Assembly: GCA_938011325.1 (NCBI GenBank)
Contig: CALLUD010000008.1
Coordinates: 1 to 30,176 of the forward strand
DNA: 30,176 nt
Source of the DNA: an uncultured Spartobacteria bacterium
Lineage (GTDB): Bacteria > Verrucomicrobiota > Verrucomicrobiia > Chthoniobacterales > JAATET01
Direction: 5' to 3'
The position numbers and the translations under genes are program-made. Positions 15,696-24,500 of the stretch are shown here, piece after piece (within the stretch, counting starts at the first letter, position 1; every line of letters starts with the position of its first letter). Below the pieces are notes generated by a model that was not told the origin of the DNA, did not search any database, and saw nothing but the letters and a program-made list of their open reading frames with translations.

Positions 15696-17195
15696 TTATT
15701 CCCACCGGACGTTTGGCTGGCGCAGCAGATCGAGGGCTTCGCGCACGGAGATGCCATTGCGGGCCTTGGCGACCCATTCGGCGCGAATCTTTTCCCAGAG
15801 AATCCGTTCGTCCGGCGACGCCTTGTGCTGCCGGTCGTGCGGGAGCTTCATGCCGATAAACATCGAGTAATACCCTTCCAGGCCGAACTGGTGGAGGCCC
15901 TTGAAGAGAGTGTTGTTCGCGAGCGGGCTGGGGCCGTTTTCCCGATAGAATTCCAGCAGAGGCTCCGCGGAGTGCAGCGGTGTCGCCTCGCGGCAGTGAC
16001 GCCAGAATGGCGTGTCGAGCAGGGTGTTGAACCGATAGTGGACCGCGAGGAAGTCACGGATGTCATACCAATCCTTGATCGTGAAATCGTTGTAGATCCG
16101 TTGCGCCGAGGGCGACGGGTCCAGCGCGGACTCCCAAAGGCAGACCGCGAGGTTCTTCGAATGCGCGCAAAGCACACCGAGCGCGGTCGCCTCGAGCGGC
16201 TCGACGAAGCCGGCGGCGTTGCCCACCGCGCAGACATTTCCCACCCACGTGCGGCGGTAGGTTCCCGATTTGAAAACGATGCGCCGGCGCGAGGTGATGT
16301 CGGGGTTCTTCCGCGCAAATTCCTCCTCCGCCTCGTCGTCGGAGACAAAGGCCGAGGAATACACGTAGCCGCGGTTCACGTGGTGTTCGTGGTCAATGCG
16401 CCAGCACCAGCCGTGGTCCATCGTCTCGACGGTCGTGTAGGGACGGATCGCTTCGTCCTCCTTGCGTTCCCGAGGCCCGGCGATTGCGCGATCGCAAAAC
16501 AGCGTGTCCGAAAAATCGACAAAGGGTTCCTTGAGCGTCTGGCCGAGCAACTGCGAGCGGAATCCGGAGGCGTCCACGTAGAAATCGGCCTCCACGCGAC
16601 GGCCATCCTCGAGCACCAAATGCGTCACGCGTTTGTCCCCGCGCCCTTCCTCGCAGCCCACATCCACGACCTTTGCATCTTCAATGGGGATGCCGTCCTG
16701 GGTGGCGCGCCATTCGAGATACGACACGAGATTCACGTTCTCGATATGATACGCGACGTTCCTGAATTGGATGTCCGGCTGCCCCTTCGCGTTGCGGATG
16801 AAGATCTTGTTTCTCTTCATCAGCGCCGAGTCGAGATTCGCATCGGTGAAGTCCGTCTCGCAGTAGTAGGCGTGGTTTCGAAGCAGCCCCTGGGTGAAGA
16901 CGGTGAGCGTGGGCGCGAAGGTGTAGTGAAATTCCTCCCGGGGACCCCACAGAAAACGCAACCCCAGTTTCCACGTCGGATGCGCCCGCTCGTGGAACTC
17001 CCGATAGGAAATGCGCATGTGCTCGTGAAAGTGCGTGAGGAAGCCGGGGGTCGTGCCTTCGCCGACTCCGATGACGCCGATTTCCTTGCTGCGGATTACG
17101 CGGACATTGAGGAACGGGATGATGCGCTTGAGGGAAATCGCAGCGATGAGGCCGGCGCTCCCGCCGCCGAGAACAAGGACATTCTGGATGGGCAT
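15696..17195 (-). CDS. Flavin-dependent (tryptophan-type) halogenase
   Basis: A 499-aa FAD-dependent enzyme of the tryptophan halogenase family. Members use reduced flavin, oxygen and halide to make hypohalous acid, which reacts through an active-site lysine. The FAD fold is at the N-terminus (VLVLGGGSAGLIAA), with GVGEGTTPGF, the candidate catalytic lysine K76 in HPTWKLGLRF, and GNAAGFVEPLEATAL near residue 330. The family motif WxWxIP appears as W263-C-W-R-I-D268: both tryptophans are kept but the terminal proline is Asp. The start at 17195 (MPIQNVLVLGGG) is placed just before the FAD fold; an upstream in-frame extension to 17246 is out-of-family. The leader is C-rich without a Shine-Dalgarno. 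No flavin reductase or biosynthetic cluster is adjacent, so substrate and even halogenation are unproven; an oxygenase role is possible. Confidence 0.85.
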   Translation of the reverse strand: MPIQNVLVLGGGSAGLIAAISLKRIIPFLNVRVIRSKEIGVIGVGEGTTPGFLTHFHEHMRISYREFHERAHPTWKLGLRFLWGPREEFHYTFAPTLTVFTQGLLRNHAYYCETDFTDANLDSALMKRNKIFIRNAKGQPDIQFRNVAYHIENVNLVSYLEWRATQDGIPIEDAKVVDVGCEEGRGDKRVTHLVLEDGRRVEADFYVDASGFRSQLLGQTLKEPFVDFSDTLFCDRAIAGPRERKEDEAIRPYTTVETMDHGWCWRIDHEHHVNRGYVYSSAFVSDDEAEEEFARKNPDITSRRRIVFKSGTYRRTWVGNVCAVGNAAGFVEPLEATALGVLCAHSKNLAVCLWESALDPSPSAQRIYNDFTIKDWYDIRDFLAVHYRFNTLLDTPFWRHCREATPLHSAEPLLEFYRENGPSPLANNTLFKGLHQFGLEGYYSMFIGMKLPHDRQHKASPDERILWEKIRAEWVAKARNGISVREALDLLRQPNVRWE

Positions 17196-17216
17196 GGGGT
17201 GAAAGTTGCAGCCCTT

Positions 17217-17246
17217 ACAATACCCGGTCGGTTCGGTCGAACGCAA
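17217..17246 (-). promoter_or_regulatory. Probable sigma-70-type promoter for the halogenase gene
   Basis: On the minus strand TTGCGT (17246-17241) and TATTGT (17222-17217) are separated by 18 nt. These resemble -35 and -10 boxes (four of six consensus bases each, roughly). The -10 lies 21 nt before the ATG at 17195, predicting a very short leader. Support is sequence similarity only. Confidence 0.4.
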
Positions 17247-17306
17247 AAACGTCCGTGGGGGGCAAATCGAGCGTCCTCACTTTGTCGCAAGGCGCGCCAA
17301 AGTTCA

Positions 17307-17323
17307 GCAAGCGACGCCAAGAC
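17307..17323 (+). repeat. 17-bp repeat upstream of the first PATR/PEP-CTERM gene (copy 1)
   Basis: gcaagcgacgccaagac is identical to 19572-19588. Each copy ends about 90 nt before the start of one of the two large PEP-CTERM paralogues (92 nt here, 86 nt in copy 2). The surrounding bases are also rich in cgcaa/gccaaag words, in the style of degenerate intergenic repeats seen in many genomes. It may be a shared promoter element kept through duplication, or a dispersed repeat. Confidence 0.7.
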
Positions 17324-17361
17324 GGATATTGAGCCGCCATATAGAGGTTGGCTCAGACAGC

Positions 17362-17380
17362 GATCCCTATTGAGGGGATC
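17362..17380 (+). promoter_or_regulatory. Leader hairpin of the first PATR/PEP-CTERM gene
   Basis: gatccc (17362-17367) pairs with gggatc (17375-17380), with a further T-G pair inside, leaving a small loop. Exactly 35 nt separate its end from the ATG at 17416. The stretch between is A/C-rich (aacctccatccccagac) with no Shine-Dalgarno. The paralogue downstream has a different-sequence hairpin at the same spacing. Confidence 0.45.
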
Positions 17381-17415
17381 TTAACCCATTCCAACCTCCA
17401 TCCCCAGACATCCAT

Positions 17416-19434
17416 ATGCCAACCAAATCCTCCTTGTTCACCGCGCGGTTTTTGATTCCCGCGGGCCTTCTCCTGCCGCTTTCGGCGGCAGTCGCCGCCG
17501 ACGTCTCATGGGACAACCCGGGCACCGGTGCGTTTGTTGATGCCAACAACTGGTCACCCAAAACGGTCCCGGGCACCGGAGACAATGCCATCATCGCCAA
17601 CGGCGGGACGGCACAGCTTTCACCTGACGAGTCGGCGTCGGTCCGTCAACTGCGTGTGAACAACGGAAGCATGACCGTTGAGGCGGCGACCCTTGAGACG
17701 GGTATCACCTCGAGCGGGTGGCAGACGACCGGAGACTTGCAGGTCGGTGCTTCCGGACAAAGCGGTTCGCTGACGGTCAGCGGTGCGTCTACGATCAATA
17801 CGGGCCGCGTCCGTATCGGCGGCTACAATGACGGCAGCGAGGCCTCCAATGTTACCGGAAGCTTCTCGATGAGTGGTGGCACCCTCACGACCGCCAACGG
17901 GTATGATTTTTGGATCGGCAGCGGCAATGGAAGCACCGGCACCATGAACCTCAGCGGCTCCGCCTACATCAATGTGCAGAACTCTGGAACGGCGGGCCGA
18001 AATGGCGCAACAGCGACCGTCACACAATCGGGAACCAGCAAGTTCCAGGTGGCGACGAATTTCGCTTTTGGTGAGGACGGTGACGCGAATTGGACGGTCT
18101 CGGACAACGCCACGCTTCAGATCGGCACTTACGCGAACATTGGTCAAAACGCAGGCGCAAACGGCACCGTGAAGGTGCAGGATTCGGCCACCTTTACGAC
18201 CGGTGGTATCTTGAGTGTTGGAGAAAAAGGAAAGGGAACTCTCGAGGTTGGTGGAGGCTCTGTTTCCTCTGGCAGTCAATTCTTTGTCGGAAACGCGGAT
18301 TCAGGAGAATTCGGAGAAGGCACCTTAACGCTCTCGGACGGCTCGGTCACCTCATCAAGCTGGTTTGTCGTTGGCCGCAATGGTGCGAAGGGCACGCTGG
18401 AGGTGTCCGGCGGCACGCTCACAAAGAATGGAGCGGGCACTCACTTCATCACCCAAGGCGCGGCTGACAAGGTTGCGACGGTCACCCACACCGCTGGCAC
18501 GATTATAAATACCGTTTCGGAGACGTGGCTGTCGGAACACCCCACCAGCGTTACTGAGTGGACGGCATCGGGTGGCACCGGAAACTTTGCTGACCTTCAG
18601 GTCGGCAGGGACGGCCTCGCGACACTGACCTTGAGTGGCACCGCGAATTACACCGCCACCACGGTAAGGCTCGGTGTGTATGAGAACGGTAATGGCGTTC
18701 TCCAACTCAATGGCGGCACCCTGACGGCGAATTCCATCACGGAGGTCGCAGGCAGCGGCACCGTCAACTTCAACGGTGGAACGGTTCGCGCAGCTGCTGA
18801 CAGTGCCGACTTCTTCGGTGGATTCGAAAATGGTGACCTTGTTGCCCAGTCGGGCGGTTTGGTGTTCGACACGAATGGTCACGCAGTGGCCATCTCGCAA
18901 GGACTTACCGGCGCAGGTGGGCTCACCAAGGTGGGGGCTGGAGATCTTCTGCTCTCCGGCACGAATGCCTACACCGGAGCCACGGTGATCGAAGGCGGCT
19001 CGCTGACGCTCGGCGGCAGCAACGTCATCGCCGACGCCTCCGCCGTGACGCTCGATGGCGGCACGTTGAACATCAACAATTTCAACGAAACCCTGGCGGC
19101 GCTCACGCTCGGGTCCACCTCGACGATCGACTTCGGCAACGTGCCCGGAGCGAACACGCTCGTGTTTGCCGACAGCAGTGGCCAGGCGTGGTCCGGTTCC
19201 TTGATTTTGAGCAACTTCGAGGTCGGCGTCGATACGCTCAACTTCTCCTCGGCGGATGGCCTCACGCTCTCACAGCTCAGCGCGATTTCGGTGAGCGGCT
19301 ACTACGCGACGGGCCTCACCGCAGGTGGTGACGTGGTCTTCGCCGCGGTGCCGGAGCCTGAGCATTTCGCGATTGGAGCCCTGGGCGTCCTCGGGCTGGC
19401 GATCCTCGCCCGGCGGAGACGGCAGCACGCATAG
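17416..19434 (+). CDS. Exported PEP-CTERM protein with autotransporter-type (PATR) passenger repeats, copy 1
   Basis: A 672-aa surface-type protein. The signal peptide is residues 1 to about 28 (FLIPAGLLLPLSAAVAA-D). A conserved start DVSWDNPGTGAFVDANNW is followed by a long beta-helix-like region of glycine/serine/threonine repeats with recurring GTLTLSGGS-type motifs. A passenger-associated transport repeat lies near 496-535 (LTKVGAGDLLLSGTNAYTG). The C-terminus from about 645 is a full PEP-CTERM signal: VPEPEHFAIG, hydrophobic helix, ARRRRQHA. It lacks an autotransporter beta-barrel, so sorting probably depends on the exosortase route. It is paralogous to 19675-21429 along its whole length and is followed by a strong terminator. 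Adhesion or extracellular matrix is a reasonable guess, nothing more. It starts 220 nt from the divergent halogenase. Confidence 0.88.
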   Translation: MPTKSSLFTARFLIPAGLLLPLSAAVAADVSWDNPGTGAFVDANNWSPKTVPGTGDNAIIANGGTAQLSPDESASVRQLRVNNGSMTVEAATLETGITSSGWQTTGDLQVGASGQSGSLTVSGASTINTGRVRIGGYNDGSEASNVTGSFSMSGGTLTTANGYDFWIGSGNGSTGTMNLSGSAYINVQNSGTAGRNGATATVTQSGTSKFQVATNFAFGEDGDANWTVSDNATLQIGTYANIGQNAGANGTVKVQDSATFTTGGILSVGEKGKGTLEVGGGSVSSGSQFFVGNADSGEFGEGTLTLSDGSVTSSSWFVVGRNGAKGTLEVSGGTLTKNGAGTHFITQGAADKVATVTHTAGTIINTVSETWLSEHPTSVTEWTASGGTGNFADLQVGRDGLATLTLSGTANYTATTVRLGVYENGNGVLQLNGGTLTANSITEVAGSGTVNFNGGTVRAAADSADFFGGFENGDLVAQSGGLVFDTNGHAVAISQGLTGAGGLTKVGAGDLLLSGTNAYTGATVIEGGSLTLGGSNVIADASAVTLDGGTLNINNFNETLAALTLGSTSTIDFGNVPGANTLVFADSSGQAWSGSLILSNFEVGVDTLNFSSADGLTLSQLSAISVSGYYATGLTAGGDVVFAAVPEPEHFAIGALGVLGLAILARRRRQHA

Positions 19435-19484
19435 CCAAAGACAGGATTTTCATGCGGTGATGGGGATTGCCGCATTAAAAAACG

Positions 19485-19525
19485 AGAGGCGCGGCACTTT
19501 GGGGTTGCCGCGCCTCTTCCTTTTC
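19485..19525 (+). terminator. Rho-independent terminator after the first PATR/PEP-CTERM gene
   Basis: gaggcgcggca (19486-19496) pairs perfectly with tgccgcgcctc (19506-19516), extended by an outer A-T pair, around a 9-nt loop. It is followed by ttccttttc and preceded by an A-run (ttaaaaaa), so it could work in both directions. It lies about 50 nt after the stop at 19434. Confidence 0.85.
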
Positions 19526-19571
19526 GGCGCTTGGCTCCCTTCCTCAAAGTCGCAAAGAGCGCAAAAGAATC

Positions 19572-19588
19572 GCAAGCGACGCCAAGAC
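19572..19588 (+). repeat. 17-bp repeat upstream of the second PATR/PEP-CTERM gene (copy 2)
   Basis: Identical to 17307-17323. It ends 86 nt before the ATG at 19675. It lies within a run of cgcaaa-type words (about 19549-19588). Confidence 0.7.
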
Positions 19589-19612
19589 ATGCGGACCCGA
19601 AGAACCTAGCTT

Positions 19613-19639
19613 GGGGAAAATTTCCCCCGCATCGCGGGG
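19613..19639 (+). promoter_or_regulatory. Two overlapping, mutually exclusive leader hairpins
   Basis: ggggaaaatttcccc (19613-19627) is a 15-bp palindrome that can fold with a 6-bp stem. ccccgc-atc-gcgggg (19625-19639) forms a second 6-bp stem. They share three cytosines (19625-19627), so only one can be complete at a time. The second hairpin ends exactly 35 nt before the ATG at 19675, the same spacing as in the upstream paralogue. The palindrome may equally be a protein-binding operator. Confidence 0.45.
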
Positions 19640-19674
19640 ACTACCCTCACAACCTTCAACTCCCCACTAACGCC

Positions 19675-21429
19675 ATGTCACAAAAGTGTTCCTTGTTGTC
19701 CGCTGCCTTCATGATTCCAGCAGGGCTGCTCCTTCCGATGTCTGCTTCGCTGGCTGCCGATGTGTATTGGGACAATCCGGAGACCGGACTCTTCAGCGAA
19801 GCCACAAACTGGGACACCGGCATGGTGCCGACCTTCGAGGACAATGCGTTCATTGCAAATGGAGGCACCGCCCAGGTCGTGGCGGATGAGGTGGTCGAGG
19901 TAAATATTTTGCGCATTCAGGACGGTGCGCTCGAAGCAGTTGATGCGGTGATCACCACGGGTCTCACGTCGCCGGGCTGGCAAACGCCGGGAGATTTTCA
20001 AGTCGGCGGCATCGCCGGGCAGATGGGGTCGCTAACGACCAGTGGAGAGACTTCAATTACTACGGGCCGTGTTCGTATCGGCGGCTACAATACATCGGAT
20101 GAAGGCGATTCTCCGGAAATGCACGGGGTGGTTACCATGTCGGGTAGCAGCACGCTGACAACAGCGCCGGGTGGCGCATACGACCTCTGGCTCGGCAATG
20201 GCAATGGCAGCACGGCGACGCTGAATATGAGCGGCACGTCGCGTATCACCGTGAACAGCAGCATGACCTCCGGTCGTGCGGGTGGCAGCGCCACCGTGAA
20301 TCTCACGGAGGACAGTGCGTTTGAAGTCTCCACATACGGCAACATTGGCGAAGGCGGAGACGCAAACTGGACGGTGAGCGACAACGCAACGTTCACCCTT
20401 GGCGGGAATCTCAGACTGGGCGGAGGCGACACTCAGCTGACTGTGAAGGACTCCGCAATCGTGGTCGTCGGTGGGGAGTTCCAGATCGGGAATGGCGGTG
20501 GCAATGTCGGTATCGTAAACATACTGGGCGGAGAGCTCACCGCGAACAGCTGGATGTCCATTGGACGTGAAGGCGGCACCGGGTCCGTGACGGTATCTGG
20601 CACCGGCCACCTCGTGAAGCAGGGAGTCGGCAATTTGATCGTCGGCGATGTGTCAACCGGAACCATGGACGTGTCTGGAAACGCTACGGTCGAGACGGAC
20701 AGCGACATCTGGGTCGGATTTGGCAATGGCGGCAACGGCACGCTGACCCTCTCGGGAGGCTCGACCCAGACCTCCGGCATTGTGATTGTCGCGCGAGGCA
20801 ATGGCTCTCAGGGCACGCTCAAACTCAACGGAGGAACGCTGACCGCGAGTGCCATTCAGAAAGGCGACGACACAGGGGTCGGCACGGGAACGGTGGAGTT
20901 CAATGGCGGCACGCTTCGCGCCGGCGCGAATAGCGTGGACCTTATCAGCGGTTTCGAGAGCGCTGACGTTGTCATCCAAAGCGGAGGCCTCATCGTCGAC
21001 ACGAACGAGTTCGACGTCACGATCAACCTGGATCTCCAGGGCGTGGGCGGCCTGGTCAAGGTCGGCGACGGCATTCTGACGCTTACCGGCAACAACACCT
21101 ACCAGGGCAGCACGGCCGTGTTCGGTGGAACTCTGAGCATTACCACGGGATTCCTTGCCGACGAGGCGAACGTGATCCTGGCATCCAATGTGACCTTCGA
21201 CCTGAACTTCGCCGGTGTGGACACCATCAATGGCTTGAACATCAATGGCGAGTGGCAGCCGGTTGGAACCTACGGCGGCCTCGATTCCGATGCCGATTTC
21301 AAGCTGGCGATCTTCACGGGCAACGGAGTCCTCAGCGTGACTTCGCCCGTGCCCGAGCCAGGGACGATGGCCCTGATGGCGATCGGCTTCGGAGCAACCT
21401 TGTGGACGTTGCGCCGCCGCCGCAACTGA
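19675..21429 (+). CDS. Exported PEP-CTERM protein with PATR-type repeats, copy 2
   Basis: A 584-aa paralogue of the upstream gene. The signal peptide (FMIPAGLLLPMSASLAA-D) is followed by DVYWDNPETGLFSEATNW, matching the start of copy 1. The body has the same beta-helix repeats; the DNA word cgtatcggcggctacaat is even identical (17812-17829 and 20074-20091). A PATR motif (LVKVGDGILTLTGNNTYQG) lies near 460-480. From about 558 the C-terminus is VPEPGTMALM, hydrophobic helix, LRRRRN, a complete PEP-CTERM signal. Copy 2 lacks part of the mid-region of copy 1 and differs after the PATR repeat. The ATG at 19675 is chosen because it starts the signal peptide. It is followed by a strong terminator. 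Function unknown; probably a surface or matrix protein. Confidence 0.88.
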   Translation: MSQKCSLLSAAFMIPAGLLLPMSASLAADVYWDNPETGLFSEATNWDTGMVPTFEDNAFIANGGTAQVVADEVVEVNILRIQDGALEAVDAVITTGLTSPGWQTPGDFQVGGIAGQMGSLTTSGETSITTGRVRIGGYNTSDEGDSPEMHGVVTMSGSSTLTTAPGGAYDLWLGNGNGSTATLNMSGTSRITVNSSMTSGRAGGSATVNLTEDSAFEVSTYGNIGEGGDANWTVSDNATFTLGGNLRLGGGDTQLTVKDSAIVVVGGEFQIGNGGGNVGIVNILGGELTANSWMSIGREGGTGSVTVSGTGHLVKQGVGNLIVGDVSTGTMDVSGNATVETDSDIWVGFGNGGNGTLTLSGGSTQTSGIVIVARGNGSQGTLKLNGGTLTASAIQKGDDTGVGTGTVEFNGGTLRAGANSVDLISGFESADVVIQSGGLIVDTNEFDVTINLDLQGVGGLVKVGDGILTLTGNNTYQGSTAVFGGTLSITTGFLADEANVILASNVTFDLNFAGVDTINGLNINGEWQPVGTYGGLDSDADFKLAIFTGNGVLSVTSPVPEPGTMALMAIGFGATLWTLRRRRN

Positions 21430-21450
21430 TTACGTGACATTCCCGGAGGT

Positions 21451-21494
21451 CGCGCAGCGTTCGAAGGTGACAACGCTGCGCGCCTCGTTTTTTT
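21451..21494 (+). terminator. Rho-independent terminator after the second PATR/PEP-CTERM gene
   Basis: cgcgcagcgtt (21451-21461) pairs perfectly with aacgctgcgcg (21472-21482), an 11-bp stem with a 10-nt loop. Five bases later comes a run of seven T (21488-21494). It stops 7 nt before the ATG of the GH31 gene at 21502, so it sits inside what would be that gene's leader. Confidence 0.85.
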
Positions 21495-21501
21495 CGAGAC
21501 A

Positions 21502-24500
21502 ATGAACAGACGTGCTGCAACGACGCTCGTTGCACTGGTGTTGGGAGTTCGCGGTCTTTGCGCCGTGGAGAATCCCGTGGTCGTGGGGGATGCGCGGTTT
21601 ACCGTCATCACCCCCGAATGCATCCGCATCGAATACGCTCCGGGCGGAAAATTCATCGATGCGAAATCGCTCTTCGCCGTGGAGCGGAATGCGCGATTGA
21701 AGGATTTCAAACTCGAGCGGAAGCCGGAGGCCGTGACTATCGACACGGGCGCCATCCGGCTTCTTTACAAACCCGACGGCCAGCCGTTCAGTCCTTCAAA
21801 TTTAAAGGCTGAAATCCGGAAGGGTGGGGAAACGGTGACGTGGACGCCGGGCGCGCCGAATCCCGGCAATCTTGGCGGAACGATCAGGACCCTCGATGGC
21901 GTGGTCGGGCCGGTGGACCTCGGTGAAGGGCTTCTTTCGCGGGATGGCTGGTATTTGATCGACGACTCGCGCACGCCGCTTTTCACCGACAAGTGGGTTG
22001 AGTCGCGTCCCGGGAACTCCGGAACCGACTGGTATCTCTTCGGCTACGGCGACGACTACAAGGCGGCGTTGAAGTCCCTGATCACAATCGGCGGACGGGC
22101 GCCTGTGCCGCGCCGCTACACACTGGGCATCTGGTTTTCACGCTACTGGCCCTTCACCTCGGAAGACTACCGGAAGATCATCCGCGAGTATCACGAGAAC
22201 GACTTTCCGCTCGACATCATCGTGATGGACATGGACTGGCATCGCGACGGATGGACGGGTTGGTCCTGGAATCGGGAATTGATCCCCGATCCGAAGGCGC
22301 TGTTGCGCTGGTTCCACGAACAGGGACTTCAAGTGACGCTCAATCTCCATCCGGCCGACGGCGTGGGGCCGCACGAGGATCGCTACAAGGAGTTCATGCG
22401 CGCCCTCGGGGAGAACCCCTCCAGTCGCGAGACAGTGCCATTTGATGCGGGCAGCGAAAAATACGTGAAAGCGTTGCTGGATGAGATTCTGAAGCCCCTG
22501 CAGGAGGATGGCGTCGATTTCTGGTGGCTCGACTGGCAGCAGTATCCCTTCACGCGGTCGATTCCGGATCTGACGAATCTTTTCTGGCTGAACAAGATTC
22601 TCTTCGACAGCACGACGTGGAATGGCGATCGCGGCATCTCGTTCAGCCGCTGGGCGGGCTGGGGCGACCATCGGCATGTCATTCAATTTTCCGGTGACGC
22701 CGATACAGGCTGGCCGATGCTCGCATTCGAGATTCCGTTTACGTCAACCGCCGGAAATGTCGGCTGCTACTACTGGTCGCACGACATCGGCGGACACCAG
22801 GGACCGCGCAACGAGGAATCCTACACGCGCTGGACGCAGTTTGGCGCGATGTCCACGGCGTTGCGCTCGCATTCCACGCGCGACGAGCACCTCGATCGTC
22901 GCCCCTGGCTTTACGAGAAATGGGCGGAGGACTCGATGCGCATCGCGTTCCATCTGCGCGCGGAAATCCTCCCCTACGTTTACAGCAGCGCATGGCAGAC
23001 GTTTCTGACCGGTGTTTCGCTCAACCGCCCGCTTTATCTCGAATATCCCGAGCGGGAGGAGGCGTATCACAACGGCCAGGAGTTCCTCTTCGGGGACAAT
23101 CTGCTCGTGGCGCCGATCACGATGCCCGGTGTCGGCCCCGGCAGGGTGGGACGTCAAACCGTGTGGTTCCCGCCGGGCGACACATGGTTCAATTTCTTCA
23201 CCGGAGAAAAATTCGAGGGAGACCAGACGCGGATCGTCTCCGCCGACATCAACGAGTTCCCGCTCTACGTGAGAGGTGGCGTGCCGATTCCGATGCAACG
23301 CTACAGCGAGCGGCCGGGCACGGCCGTTCTCGATACGCTGCGGCTGCGTTGCTACCCGGGGAAGGACGGCGTCGCCGGGCAATACATCCTTCACGAGGAT
23401 GATGGCCATTCGGGCGAATATCTCTCGGGCAAGTATGCGGCGACGCCGCTGCGCTATACCCGGCAGGGCGATCGGGTTGTGGTCGAGATCGGGGCGACCA
23501 AAGGCACCTACAAGGGCCAGCCCGCGAAGCGCGGCTACGAAATCGAACTCGCCAACACGGTGGCTGCGACGGATGTCACCATCGATGGCCGTCCCGCGAA
23601 GGCCGGCTACGACGCGACGCTCGGCGTGAGCCGGATCGTTGTGCCGCCGTCGGACATCCGGAAGCCGATTCGAATCGAAGCAACCGCCCCGGAGATCGAT
23701 GCGACAAAACTTGCGAACGCCGCCCAGGCTCGGCGGGCGCGGGGCATCGTGGGCGATGCTGCGGGATCGAAGTCCCTCGAAGCGTTGTTGAACATGGACA
23801 GTCTCTCGCGGGATGAGAAGGAGGCCTTGCTGGCGCTCGAGGGGGTCGGCCTGATGCCGTATCACGAATCGCCGACCTTTTTCGGCGAGAAGAAACAGTT
23901 TGCCTTCCTCGCCCCGGCCGGACTGCTGGAAGGGAATACGGTGCAGAAGATTGTCGACGACGAGGCGGGCGAGCACACGGAGACCGTCGAGGTTGGCAAG
24001 GGACCGATCCTGCTGGATGGCAACCGCTATGGCCGCGTGGAATTTCGAATCGCCGGCCGCGATTACTCGGTGGCCACCACCGGACTGCCGGTCACTGGCA
24101 ACATTGCCCGGAAGGCACGCGTGTCCGCGAGTTCTTCGGAAAACGGGCATGCGCCGGAGGCGGCGGTGGATGGCTTGATCGGCGGCTACCCGGACAGCCC
24201 CGAGCAGGAATGGTCGGCAAACCGGGAGACGACGGGCGCGCGCCTCGAACTGGCGTGGGATGAACCGCAAGAGGTGAGTCGAATCATCCTGTTCGATCGG
24301 CCGAACCTCGTGGATCAAGTGACTTCGGCGACGATTCGTTTCAGCGATGGCAGCACGATCGAGGTCGGCGAGTTGCCAAACGATGCCTCGAAGCCGGTCG
24401 AAGTGACGTTTCCGGCGAAATCGATCACCGGACTCACGGTCGAGATCACCGGCGTGCGACAGGGCACGGAAAACGCCGGATTCGCGGAAATCGCCGTTTA

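Noticed and set aside
15825..17384. 519-aa plus-strand open frame opposite the halogenase
   Set aside because: Antisense shadow of the halogenase, which keeps its FAD and tryptophan motifs.
17600..21100. Repetitive DNA in the PATR genes as a possible CRISPR or tandem-repeat array
   Set aside because: The repeats are irregular in length and sequence and correspond to protein-level beta-helix repeats in open reading frames.
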